Origin: Candidatus Woesearchaeota archaeon
GTDB taxonomy: Archaea; Nanobdellota; Nanobdellia; Woesearchaeales; DSVV01
Length of the DNA stretch: 64,000 bases
Assembly (NCBI GenBank): GCA_018657385.1
Contig: JABHXF010000033.1
Span: forward strand, 1-64,000
Reading direction: 5' to 3'
This document shows, one piece after another, positions 10,054 to 19,269 of the stretch. Both the position numbers and the translations under genes were made by a program. The notes beneath the pieces were generated by a model. It made no database searches. It was not told the DNA's origin and saw only the letters and a list, made by a program, of their open reading frames with translations. Each line of letters starts with the position of its first letter. Position 1 is the first letter of the stretch.

Positions 10054-10151
10054 AAATCCAGCCATTCTTGGCAGGGCTAACGGACTTTTGCTATGCAAAA
10101 GTCCTATTCACCTCGTTTCACTCGGCTCATCAGCCCGCCATGACTGGATTT
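10054..10151 (-). ncRNA. Dispersed three-way-junction element, copy C (extended P1/P2)
   Basis: AAATCCAG..CTGGATTT arms; reverse complement core GGCGGGCTGATGAGCC..GGTGAATAGGACTTTTGCATAGCAAAAGTCCGTTAGCCCTGCC. Confidence 0.65.
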
Positions 10152-10181
10152 TTTCCAAAAACATTAAATATTAGCTTATTT

Positions 10182-10658
10182 ATGATAGCATATATGAGAA
10201 TAACAATAGATACTGATGATTCAAAAGAAGAGATAATTAAAGCTATTAACTTATTGAAAGAAGCAATTGAAAATAAAGGTTCTAATTCTAATCAAAATGA
10301 GTTTGATTTAGGTGGATTAAACTTTAATGAGCCTAAAAAAGTTGAAACAATTGATCTTGATGAACCTAATGATGAACCAAGCCAAGAAGAAGTTGAGAAA
10401 TTGATTCAATCACAACTTGAAGCTTCTACACCAACAAATCAACCTTCAAGCCAGTCCTCACAACCAACTGGGGCTTTTGGAGCAATGTTTGGTGGCGAAA
10501 GCAAGAATGACATATTTAGTAATGATGATGGTTTTGGTGGAAATGATGATAATTCTTCTGCAAATGACTTAATTAATAATCCAAATAAAAAAGAAGAGAA
10601 AGATGAAGAATGGGGACCTAGAACCAAGATGACATTAGGTGATTTGGAGAGGTATTAA
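10182..10658 (+). CDS. Hypothetical acidic, low-complexity C-terminal protein
   Basis: Start reassigned from 10068, because the called N-terminus is translated from repeat copy C; ATG at 10182 or 10194. Confidence 0.65.
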   Translation: MIAYMRITIDTDDSKEEIIKAINLLKEAIENKGSNSNQNEFDLGGLNFNEPKKVETIDLDEPNDEPSQEEVEKLIQSQLEASTPTNQPSSQSSQPTGAFGAMFGGESKNDIFSNDDGFGGNDDNSSANDLINNPNKKEEKDEEWGPRTKMTLGDLERY

Positions 10659-10677
10659 TTATATTCTTTTTCCATTA

Positions 10678-10689
10678 AATATATAAATT
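10678..10689 (+). promoter_or_regulatory. TATA box for gdhA leader
   Basis: AAATATATAAAT; predicted start about 25 nt downstream, giving a leader of roughly 155 nt. Confidence 0.45.
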
Positions 10690-10730
10690 CTTACTAATTC
10701 TGCAAGTGTATAATTATAATAATTAAAAAA

Positions 10731-10851
10731 GTATTCAAGATGTCTCGCTCGTGTCCACCCTATAATAAAAGCTTCGCTTGGAAAGGGTGGTAGCTTAAAT
10801 AACAATCAGGATATGGCACTCGCTGGTCCTGAAGGACGACACCTTGAATAC
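10731..10851 (+). ncRNA. Structured 5' leader of glutamate dehydrogenase (candidate cis-regulatory RNA)
   Basis: GTATTCAAG..CTTGAATAC closing stem; CCACCCT..AGGGTGG, AAGC-TTC-GCTT, GTCC-TGAA-GGAC internal hairpins; ends about 17 nt before ATG. Confidence 0.6.
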
Positions 10852-10868
10852 AAACAGAGGTAAAAAAA

Positions 10869-12131
10869 ATGGTATTTGAAAATGTAGTAGCAATGTTAGA
10901 CAAGGTTTCTAAAGTAATGGAGTTAAAAGAAGAAGAAAAACAAAAATTATTAACTTTTACAAGAGTTAGTCATGATGAGATAGAAGTTGATGGAGAAAAG
11001 TATCCAACATGGCGTATTGTTCATAATGATGCATTAGGTCCTGGAAAAGGTGGTATAAGGTATCATCCTGGTGTTTCTGAAGATGAAGTTAAATCATTAT
11101 CATTCTGGATGAGTATTAAGAATAGTTTAGCTGGATTACCTTTTGGAGGAGCAAAAGGTGGTGTTATTATTGATCCTAAAGCATTAGTAGAGAAATTAGG
11201 AAGAAAAGGAGCAGATAAAAGATTAGAAGCAGTCAGTCGTGGTTTTGTACAAAAATTCCATAATGTTCTTGGACAAGATATTGATGTACCTGCTCCAGAT
11301 GTTTACACTAATCCACAAACAATGGGTTGGATGTTAGATGAATTTGAAAAATTGAAAGGTAAACATGAACCTGGTGTTTTTACAGGAAAACCAATTGCCT
11401 TAGGTGGAATTCCTTTAAGAAGTGATTCAACAGCTAAAGGCGGATATATTATGTTTAAAGAAATTATTTCTGAACTAAAAAATCAAGATGTAACTATTGC
11501 AGTGCAGGGCTTTGGTAATGCTGGTTATTTCTTTGCAAGTATGGCTGGAAAAGATGGGCATAGAGTTGTAGCAGTAAGCGACAGCAAAGGCGGAATTTAT
11601 GATGAAAATGGTTTTAGAGTTGAAGAAGTAAAAAAAATTAAAGATGAAGAAGGTAGTGTTGTAAATTGCTATAAAGATGGTGGTTGTTATGGTAAGAAAA
11701 TTAGTAATGAAGAACTTTTAGAATTAGATGTTGATTTTTTAATTTTAGCAGCACTTGAGAACCAAGTTACAACTGAAAATGCTTCCAAAATAAAAGCAAA
11801 GTATGTTATTGAGTTAGCAAATGGTCCTGTTACAACAGAAGCAGATGACATTCTTTATAATAATGGTGTTGTTGTTGTTCCTGATGTGTTAGCTAATTCA
11901 GGTGGTGTTGTTGGAAGTTATCTAGAATGGGTACAGAACAGAACTGGAATGATCTTTGAAGAGGATTATTTAGTTGGAAGATTAGATAAAATCATGAAAA
12001 AGAGTTATCATGCTGTTGATCAATTACATAAAGACAAAAATGTCAATATGAGAGTTGCTTCTTATGTTTTAGCAATTGAAAGAATTTTAGGAGCAGAGAA
12101 AGCAAGGGGACGATTGTGTTGTTATAAATGA
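10869..12131 (+). CDS. gdhA: Glutamate dehydrogenase
   Basis: GPGKGGIRYHP, FGGAKGG, DVPAPDVYT, GFGNAGYFFA motifs. Confidence 0.95.
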   Translation: MVFENVVAMLDKVSKVMELKEEEKQKLLTFTRVSHDEIEVDGEKYPTWRIVHNDALGPGKGGIRYHPGVSEDEVKSLSFWMSIKNSLAGLPFGGAKGGVIIDPKALVEKLGRKGADKRLEAVSRGFVQKFHNVLGQDIDVPAPDVYTNPQTMGWMLDEFEKLKGKHEPGVFTGKPIALGGIPLRSDSTAKGGYIMFKEIISELKNQDVTIAVQGFGNAGYFFASMAGKDGHRVVAVSDSKGGIYDENGFRVEEVKKIKDEEGSVVNCYKDGGCYGKKISNEELLELDVDFLILAALENQVTTENASKIKAKYVIELANGPVTTEADDILYNNGVVVVPDVLANSGGVVGSYLEWVQNRTGMIFEEDYLVGRLDKIMKKSYHAVDQLHKDKNVNMRVASYVLAIERILGAEKARGRLCCYK

Positions 12132-12185
12132 ATTATTTCTTTTTTCTATTATTTTTTTATTAATTTTAAAGCTTTAATACCATAA

Positions 12186-13076
12186 TTAGGGCGTATACAC
12201 TACTTTGTAAAATGCTTCAGGAACATTACAGCTAACTACTTTACATTTTTTAAATCTTTGATTTTTTTCTTCTAATTGATCTATTCTACTATATCCTTCT
12301 CTTTTGAAAACTTTTTCACCATCATCAGTCGGATAATTAGTTATTATAAAACCTTCTGTGTCATGATCATGAGCAATATTCTTGATTAGTTCCTCATTTA
12401 ATTTTACAACATAATGTGGTATGTTTAATCTGCAATCTTCTTTCCATCTTAATGGGATTGGCATGATTAAATCTACTTCATCTTTTGGTCTTATCCAAAA
12501 TTTATTTGCTTCTTCTAGGTTTATGCTATATACTAACAATATATCATAAACTTGGTCATCAACCTCTTCTCTAAATAATTGGAAATTAAAGCTCCCTGCA
12601 ATAGATATTCTCTCAAATGCAGCACCATATTTTTCTTCTCTTTTTTTTAAGAATTCTGAAAAAGATTTGAGTTGAGGCGTATCTTGTTTATTTTTTTCAT
12701 ACCATTCTCTTGATTCTAACTCACATCCATTACTCATTATTGATATGTCAACATGGAGAGCAGTTATTTCTTTGTAAGAAAAATCAAGACTGGATATTCC
12801 TAACTTTAATGGTTTTACTTCTAATTTTGGGATTAATTCATATGCTTCAGGAAGTTGATCCTTTAGAATTTTTATTGCTTGCATTAATTTCCTTGTAAAT
12901 TCTTCTGGAGTATAACCATATGTTTTACTTACAAAAGAACTAATTTCAGGTTTATTTATATATAATGAAACCATTTTTTGAACTCTTGTTTCAACATCTT
13001 GATCCATAGAAAGAAAATCAAAAGCTTGTTCAGTAGTTAAATCGTCTATTGATTGTGGAATTCGTTTATTACTCAT
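12186..13076 (-). CDS. Hypothetical protein
   Basis: 296-aa ORF; no confident domain. Confidence 0.65.
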   Translation of the reverse strand: MSNKRIPQSIDDLTTEQAFDFLSMDQDVETRVQKMVSLYINKPEISSFVSKTYGYTPEEFTRKLMQAIKILKDQLPEAYELIPKLEVKPLKLGISSLDFSYKEITALHVDISIMSNGCELESREWYEKNKQDTPQLKSFSEFLKKREEKYGAAFERISIAGSFNFQLFREEVDDQVYDILLVYSINLEEANKFWIRPKDEVDLIMPIPLRWKEDCRLNIPHYVVKLNEELIKNIAHDHDTEGFIITNYPTDDGEKVFKREGYSRIDQLEEKNQRFKKCKVVSCNVPEAFYKVVYTP

Positions 13077-13149
13077 GACATAAAGAAATCTAGTGGGGTT
13101 TTTAAATTATCTTATTTATTACTTTAATAAATCCTAGTGAAAAAACTAT

Positions 13150-13180
13150 CCCACCTCCTATTCCCCCGACCACCCACCCC
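13150..13180 (-). other. G-rich tract, potential G-quadruplex on minus strand
   Basis: Minus strand GGGGTGGGTGGTCGGGGGAATAGGAGGTGGG. Confidence 0.4.
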
Positions 13181-13351
13181 TTAATTGTAAGAAGGAAAAA
13201 GGGGATTTATTGTTTTAGAAAACTCATAACTTAATAACTACATATCCACTACAAACCTAGAACTCATAACTTAATAACTATTTACAAACTCAAAACTAAA
13301 TTACTAATAACCAACTACAAACTTAAAACTCACAACTACTTCCCCCAAGAA

Positions 13352-13954
13352 CTATAGATCAATAATTTTTCCTTCTCTACCTACATTAATAACTTTGGTA
13401 TCGCCTATTTTCTCTTCAATACCTTGTGCTTCATGGACATGGCTACAAAATAGAATATCAGGTTTGAATTTTTCAACTGCTTTTTTTACTCCAATACTAC
13501 CTTTAACAAAATCAGAAAACTTCTCCATCTTTGTTTCAGAAGGATGAACATGAGTCATCATGATTTTCTTTTTCAAATATTTAATATTATCAAAACCTTT
13601 TTTTAGATTGTCATAAATTTCTTTTTCATCAATCTGGTTAGGACCAATATTTGCAAAACCACAACCAAAAATACCAACATCTTCATATTTTACACTATAA
13701 CCATGAACATTTTTGATGCCATAGAACTCTGTAAGAAAATCAGCAGTTGCTACGCTGTCATGATTGCCAGGGATAAATAATACTTTTTTACCTGCTTTTT
13801 TGAATGGTCCAATTAAACCATCTACACCTTGATCAAAATATGTAATGTCTCCAGTAATTAATACTAAATCAACATCTTCATCTTTAGCTTTCTTAGCTAG
13901 TTTCTTAACTAGGCTAACATCACCATGAATATCTCCTGTAGCTAGTATTTTCAT
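13352..13954 (-). CDS. Metallophosphoesterase
   Basis: GDIHGD, GDITYFDQ, PGNHD, THVHPSE, SHVHEAQG motifs. Confidence 0.92.
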   Translation of the reverse strand: MKILATGDIHGDVSLVKKLAKKAKDEDVDLVLITGDITYFDQGVDGLIGPFKKAGKKVLFIPGNHDSVATADFLTEFYGIKNVHGYSVKYEDVGIFGCGFANIGPNQIDEKEIYDNLKKGFDNIKYLKKKIMMTHVHPSETKMEKFSDFVKGSIGVKKAVEKFKPDILFCSHVHEAQGIEEKIGDTKVINVGREGKIIDL

Positions 13955-14064
13955 TATACTATATAGGTTGAAAGAGGGTTTTATATGTTTTTCCTTGTTT
14001 TTTATGTAAGAATTATGCTATTTCACCATAAAACATAAATACCATATATATTAAAGATAGATAT

Positions 14065-15177
14065 ATGGTAAAAAGAGTTGTTAATTATAAACATATTTTA
14101 GATAATCATCTACATATTCTTAAAAATTTGCAATATGAATCAGGATTATTTGCAGCTTCTAATAAAAATTCAACTACTGGTTATAATAAATCCTGGTTAA
14201 GGGACAATTTTTATGAAGCTTTAGCATTTGAAGTGATTGGTGATTATTCCACTATTAGAAAAACATACAAAGCTTTGTTAAAAGTTTTTCTCAAACATGA
14301 AGATAAAATAGACCACGCAATTGCTATTAAACCAAAACATCGCTACCAATACATTCATGCACGATTTCATCCAGAAACATTTGATGAGTTCTGGGATGAA
14401 TGGGGTAATAAACAAAATGATGCAATTGGAGCAATGTTATTTGGTATTGGAAAATTGCATAAGGATAAAATAAAGATTGTTGAAAGTGTAAATGAAAAAA
14501 GGATAGTTCAAAAGCTAGTATGGTATCTAAGTACATTAGAATATTGGCATGATAAGGATTCAGGTATGTGGGAAGAGGATGAGGAAGTACATAGCTCTTC
14601 AATAGGTGCTTGTGTTGCAGGATTAAAAATGATTAAATGTGTTAGAGGGATTACGGTTCCTCAAAGATTGATTGTGAAAGGAAAAGATGCATTAGCTAAT
14701 CAATTACCTCGTGAAAGCAAAAAAAAATTTGTTGATCTTGCTCTGCTTAGTTTGATCTGGCCTTATAATATTACAGACGATAAACAGACAAAGGATATTT
14801 TAAAGAATGTAGAATATCATCTATTAAAAAAAAGAGGCGTTATCAGATATAAAAATGACCACTATTACAACAAAAATCCAGATAAGTATAGTGAAGAAGC
14901 AGAATGGACTTTTGGGTTGAGCTGGTTAGCTATTATTTATTCTAATTTATGTAGTTCTGAAAAAAATAAAAATAAAAAGCAAGAATATGAAAAAAAAGCA
15001 GAAAAGTTTGAAACTCTTGCATTAAAAACAGTTACCCGGGAAAAGACCTTGCCTGAATTATATTTTTCTAATTCTATAAAATATAATAAAAACAATCCTC
15101 TTGGCTGGTCAGAAAGTATGTTTATTGTAGCTTTGCATGAGATTAACATGAAGCATGCTAAAGTTAAGAAAAAATAG
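14065..15177 (+). CDS. Glycoside hydrolase family 15-like protein (glucoamylase / phosphorylase kinase alpha fold)
   Basis: KSWLRDNFYEALAFE, DSGMWEEDEEVHSSSIG, WSESMFIVALHE. Confidence 0.8.
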   Translation: MVKRVVNYKHILDNHLHILKNLQYESGLFAASNKNSTTGYNKSWLRDNFYEALAFEVIGDYSTIRKTYKALLKVFLKHEDKIDHAIAIKPKHRYQYIHARFHPETFDEFWDEWGNKQNDAIGAMLFGIGKLHKDKIKIVESVNEKRIVQKLVWYLSTLEYWHDKDSGMWEEDEEVHSSSIGACVAGLKMIKCVRGITVPQRLIVKGKDALANQLPRESKKKFVDLALLSLIWPYNITDDKQTKDILKNVEYHLLKKRGVIRYKNDHYYNKNPDKYSEEAEWTFGLSWLAIIYSNLCSSEKNKNKKQEYEKKAEKFETLALKTVTREKTLPELYFSNSIKYNKNNPLGWSESMFIVALHEINMKHAKVKKK

Positions 15178-15225
15178 CTGTTTTTCCATTATATATATAA
15201 ATAATAACTAAATCTTTAATGTAAA

Positions 15226-16158
15226 ATGCTTACAGAAGAACAAAAACAGCTAATTGAGAAGATTAATTTGCTGAAAAAACAGAAAAATGCCATCATATTA
15301 GTGCATAATTACCTAAATCCTGAGATTTATGAAGTTGCAGATTATATGGGTGATTCTTTAGGTTTAAGCAAAGAAGCTGCTAAAACAGATGCTAATATTG
15401 TCTTATTCTGTGGTGTAGATTTTATGGCTGAAACAGCTAAGATTTTATCTCCACAAAAGAAAGTTTTAATTTCTAGAATGGATGCAACATGTCCAATGGC
15501 TGCAATGGCAGATGTTAATGAAGTTAAAGAAATGAAAAAAACTCATCCTAATGCAAATATTGTTGCATATGTTAATACAACTGCAGTTGTTAAAGCTGAA
15601 GCTGATATTTGTTGTACAAGTGCAAATGCTTTAAAAGTTGTTGAATCATTGCCAAGAGAAAGTCCTATAATTTGTGTTCCAGACAGAAATTTAGCAAGGT
15701 ATATACAATTAACAACTGCTAGAGATATTATTCTATGGCCTGGTTTTTGTCATTCACATCATTTTATTACAGAACAAGATGTTATAGGAATTAAAGATGC
15801 TTATCCTAATGCAAAAGTAATGGCACATCCTGAATGTACTAAACAAGTTTTAGATCATGCAGATGAAATTTGTTCAACAGAAGGTATGGTTAACTTTGCT
15901 AAAAAAAGCGAGGCAAATGAATTTATTGTTTTAACTGAAGTTGGTATGGTTAATAGATTAAAACGAGATATTCCTGAAAAACAATTTTATTCTCCCAAAT
16001 TTAGCAATGAACAAGCTGGAATATGTCCAAATATGAAAAAAACAACTTTACAAGATGTATATGATGTTCTTAATGAAGAAAAAAATGAAGTTGTTGTTCC
16101 AGAAGAAGTTGCATTAAAGGCAAGGAAAGCTTTGGATAGAATGATGGAATTGAGTTAA
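15226..16158 (+). CDS. nadA: Quinolinate synthase
   Basis: LVHNYLNPEIYEVADYMGDSLGLSKEA, CGVDFMAETAKIL, AHPECTKQVLDHAD, CPNMKKTTL. Confidence 0.95.
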   Translation: MLTEEQKQLIEKINLLKKQKNAIILVHNYLNPEIYEVADYMGDSLGLSKEAAKTDANIVLFCGVDFMAETAKILSPQKKVLISRMDATCPMAAMADVNEVKEMKKTHPNANIVAYVNTTAVVKAEADICCTSANALKVVESLPRESPIICVPDRNLARYIQLTTARDIILWPGFCHSHHFITEQDVIGIKDAYPNAKVMAHPECTKQVLDHADEICSTEGMVNFAKKSEANEFIVLTEVGMVNRLKRDIPEKQFYSPKFSNEQAGICPNMKKTTLQDVYDVLNEEKNEVVVPEEVALKARKALDRMMELS

Positions 16159-16174
16159 TTCTTTTTTTGAAATT

Positions 16175-16262
16175 ATTTAATGGCGTAGATCGACCGGGGG
16201 ATGTCCCATCCGGGGTGGTCGATAGGTCTGAGTTAAACGAAGACCGTCTAGCGCCATTAAAT
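16175..16262 (+). ncRNA. Divergent three-way-junction element, copy E
   Basis: ATTTAATGGCG/CGCCATTAAAT closing stem, TAGA/TCTA, CGACC..GGTCG P2, GGTCT..AGACC P3, then GT. Confidence 0.5.
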
Positions 16263-16286
16263 TAAAAAATTTCTTTTAACAATTAA

Positions 16287-16390
16287 GAAAATCCATTCAT
16301 TCATGGCAGCACATACGGACTTTTCGCTTCGCTCAAAATCCTATTCGGTTCACTACGTTCACCTCACATGTGCGCCATGAATGGATTTTC
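16287..16390 (-). ncRNA. Dispersed three-way-junction element, copy D
   Basis: GAAAATCCATTCAT..ATGAATGGATTTTC 14-bp arms; reverse complement core GGCGCACATGTGAGGT..ACCGAATAGGATTTT..AAAAGTCCGTATGTGCTGCC. Confidence 0.65.
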
Positions 16391-16444
16391 AGTAACGATT
16401 TATGTTTAATTAACTTTATATATCACTAATTACCTAGAAACAAT

Positions 16445-17248
16445 ATGTTTAAATATTTCAAAAGACAATTAAAAATAGGTATTATTGGTTGTGGTGCAAT
16501 AGGTACAATTCTTGCTAAAAAAATTAATAATGATATTGATGGTGCAATAGTGGTTGCTTTATCTGATTTAGACAAGAGTAGGGCAAATACTTTAGCAGAA
16601 CAATTAAGTGGGAAAAAAGGTAAGGTAAAAGCAGTTGATATTGATAAGCTAGTTGTAATGTCTGATCTTGTAATTGAAGCAGCTTCAAAAGGGATTGTTA
16701 AAGAAGTTGTTACTAAATGTATTTCTAAGAAAAGAGATGTAATGTGTATGAGTGTTGGTGGATTTATTGGTAATGAAGGATTACTTAGTAAAGCAGAAGA
16801 AAAAAATTGTAATGTTTATTTACCAAGTGGAGCTATAGCAGGATTAGATGGTGTTAAAGCAGCTGCTGTTGGAAAAATAAAAAGTGTTACTTTGACGACA
16901 ACAAAACCCCCCAAATCATTAGATGGTTATGAAAATGCTAAAACTAAAAAAGTAGTATATGAAGGTAATGTGATTAAAGCTGTAAAATTATTTCCTAAAA
17001 ATATAAATGTTTCTGCTTCATTAAGTTTAGCAGGTATTGGAGCAAAAAATACAAATGTTAAGATTGTTGTTGATCCAAATACAACAAAAAATACTCATGA
17101 AATAGTTATTGAAGGTGATTTTGGTAAGATAACAACAAAAACAGAAAATGTTCCTAGTCCTCTTAATCCAAAAACTAGTTATTTAGCAATACTAAGTGCA
17201 ATAGCAATGGTTAAAAGAATTGTTGGTAAAATTGAAGTTGGAAGTTAA
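16445..17248 (+). CDS. nadX: L-aspartate dehydrogenase
   Basis: GIIGCGAIGTILAKKI, LPSGAIAGLDGVKAA; adjacent to nadA. Confidence 0.9.
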   Translation: MFKYFKRQLKIGIIGCGAIGTILAKKINNDIDGAIVVALSDLDKSRANTLAEQLSGKKGKVKAVDIDKLVVMSDLVIEAASKGIVKEVVTKCISKKRDVMCMSVGGFIGNEGLLSKAEEKNCNVYLPSGAIAGLDGVKAAAVGKIKSVTLTTTKPPKSLDGYENAKTKKVVYEGNVIKAVKLFPKNINVSASLSLAGIGAKNTNVKIVVDPNTTKNTHEIVIEGDFGKITTKTENVPSPLNPKTSYLAILSAIAMVKRIVGKIEVGS

Positions 17249-17817
17249 CGTTTTATTTCTGCTTCGCCACTAACTAAATCAACAACTTGGGATGGATTTC
17301 CTTTAATTATTCCTTCATTAATTGCAAAGTCTACTTTATTTCTTATTCCAATAGGTAATTTAGAAATGTCTGTTAAGAAACTTTCACCACTTCTATTAAC
17401 AGAAGTTGTAATAATTGGTTTGTTTAATTCTTTTGCTATTTCAGAAATCCAATGATTAGGAATTCGAACACCTAATGTTTGATTATCATTTGGATTTACA
17501 TTATTAGCAACACAATCTTCATGTTTAAGAGCAAAGATTAATGTGAATTTACCTGGTAACTTGTTAACATAATCTCTTCCTTTTCCAAATACTTCACAAT
17601 TCTCTTGTATCCATAATTTCCTTGGAGCTATTATTGAAAATGGTGTGTCTGGTCTTTCTTTAATTTCTCTAATTTTTTGAACAGCTTTAGCATTTGTTGC
17701 ATCACAACCAATTCCATAAATTGTATCAGTTGGATAAATAAAAACAGAGCCAGCTCTAATCTTATCTAAATATTCTTGTTTGTTAACATCAAATTCTGTT
17801 TTACCAATTAGTTTCAT
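17245..17817 (-). CDS. Sua5/YciO/YrdC-family threonylcarbamoyl-AMP synthase
   Basis: FIYPTDTIYGIGCDATN, KERP, KLPGKFTLIF, TTSVNRSGE. Confidence 0.93.
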   Translation of the reverse strand: MKLIGKTEFDVNKQEYLDKIRAGSVFIYPTDTIYGIGCDATNAKAVQKIREIKERPDTPFSIIAPRKLWIQENCEVFGKGRDYVNKLPGKFTLIFALKHEDCVANNVNPNDNQTLGVRIPNHWISEIAKELNKPIITTSVNRSGESFLTDISKLPIGIRNKVDFAINEGIIKGNPSQVVDLVSGEAEIKR

Positions 17818-17865
17818 ATGAAAAGTAAATGCTGGATTATATATAAATTTATTGATAATATTGGG

Positions 17866-18939
17866 TTAGAAATCAGTTAACTTCTTTACACTTTTATAGC
17901 TAATTATAGAAGTAGAACCACCATCTCCACCTGGGATTACTTTGACAGATATGAACTTGCCTTTAGCTAAATCATCTATTTTTCTTCTGAATGTTTTATA
18001 GCTACTTTTTCCGCTATTTTCTTGATAAACTTTGTATATATCTCCTATCTTTTTCCCATCATTAAGTTTAACAATATTAAGAATAAATTGTCTTTCTTCT
18101 TCTAATCCTAAATCTTTAACTGATAACTCATCTAATTTTCTTATTGCTGCATCAACATGATTTTTTTTAATTTTTCTAGATGCAACTCCTTCTGCAATTT
18201 CTCCTGATGTTTTCATTAAATGTAATCCTGATCTAATATCTTTTGTTATTACTGTTTTTTCAACCACTATGTTAAAAGCTTCATTATCCCAAATGTTAGA
18301 TTGAAAAGCAAATTCTTTTCTTTGTTCTAATATGCCCTTAGTTTCAAGATTATTATATGGTTTAAAATCTAATAATTGTGGATTTAATCTAGATTTAATT
18401 CTTGGATCAAGTTGAATTAGCCATTCTTTATAATTAGATATAAGTAAAATTGTTTTTTTGTAAATTTGTTCTAGGAATGTGTATAAGAAATCATAATCTT
18501 CTACTTTATCAATCTCATCAAAAACAAAAACAACTGCAGAAGAATTTAATTTTTGTGTTACTATCTTAAGTAATTCTTCTGTTTTCTTATTTTGTGTTAA
18601 TCTATAACCAATTTGTTCACAAATTTCAATTACAACTTTATATGTTGTATTTTTTTGCCAGCAGTTGATATAAATTGGTAAGATTTCTAAGTCTGCATCT
18701 GTTTCTTCTAAATCTTTTAGAACTTGTTTTACAGCAATTGTTTTTCCAATTCCTGGTTTGCCATGGACTAATAAATGAGTACCATCTCTTTCCATAAATA
18801 ATGGTTTAATGGCATTTGCCATAAACCTTTGTTCTACATCTCTATACTTCAATGGTTTTGGGTGAAAATCAAAATTTAAAGCATCAACTATCTTAAACAA
18901 AGACTCAGAATCCTTTAACATCTCATCAAATAACCCCAT
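17866..18939 (-). CDS. cdc6: Orc1/Cdc6 replication initiator
   Basis: HGKPGIGKTIAVKQ Walker A, FVFDEIDK Walker B, C-terminal winged-helix-like region. Confidence 0.88.
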   Translation of the reverse strand: MGLFDEMLKDSESLFKIVDALNFDFHPKPLKYRDVEQRFMANAIKPLFMERDGTHLLVHGKPGIGKTIAVKQVLKDLEETDADLEILPIYINCWQKNTTYKVVIEICEQIGYRLTQNKKTEELLKIVTQKLNSSAVVFVFDEIDKVEDYDFLYTFLEQIYKKTILLISNYKEWLIQLDPRIKSRLNPQLLDFKPYNNLETKGILEQRKEFAFQSNIWDNEAFNIVVEKTVITKDIRSGLHLMKTSGEIAEGVASRKIKKNHVDAAIRKLDELSVKDLGLEEERQFILNIVKLNDGKKIGDIYKVYQENSGKSSYKTFRRKIDDLAKGKFISVKVIPGGDGGSTSIISYKSVKKLTDF

Positions 18940-19008
18940 TTTTATGGATTAGGATGTTTGTTTGGTATATATTTGTTGTGGTATTTTATAGAGAAATAGT
19001 GATTATTG

Positions 19009-19026
19009 TTACTCAGTTTTGAGTAA
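19009..19026. promoter_or_regulatory. Inverted repeat upstream of cdc6
   Basis: TTACTCA-GTTT-TGAGTAA. Confidence 0.35.
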
Positions 19027-19027
19027 T

Positions 19028-19231
19028 TTAACTTAATTTATGATGTGTAATTGCTAATATCAAAATACCTAATGTTAATGATACAATTGCACTAATTGTT
19101 TCGTTTTGTTTGAATAAGTAAAGATCTAATAATAACCAAATCCCTCTCCAAATCCCAACAATTCCTATTGCAATAATTAATGAGTACATGAATTGATGGT
19201 GTTTTTCTAATGTTTTTAGCTTTTTGAACAT
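19028..19231 (-). CDS. Small membrane protein
   Basis: 67 aa, two hydrophobic segments; RBS AGAGGTATATC. Confidence 0.6.
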   Translation of the reverse strand: MFKKLKTLEKHHQFMYSLIIAIGIVGIWRGIWLLLDLYLFKQNETISAIVSLTLGILILAITHHKLS

Positions 19232-19269
19232 GATATACCTCTTTTTGTTGTTGTTAATAAAGTTTTTGT

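Noticed and set aside
10054-10151. Bona fide hammerhead ribozyme
   Set aside because: Only one copy shows CUGAUGA; other family members lack the invariant core and the joint between P3 and P1' is GU rather than a single H nucleotide. Kept only as a resemblance.
10068-10181. N-terminal 38 residues of the ORF starting at 10068
   Set aside because: Derived from the inverted-repeat element C; better starts at 10182 or 10194.
18940-19030. Replication origin (ORB boxes) beside cdc6
   Set aside because: Only a single short inverted repeat TTACTCA/TGAGTAA; no canonical ORB motifs or repeated boxes recognised, so an origin call is not supported.
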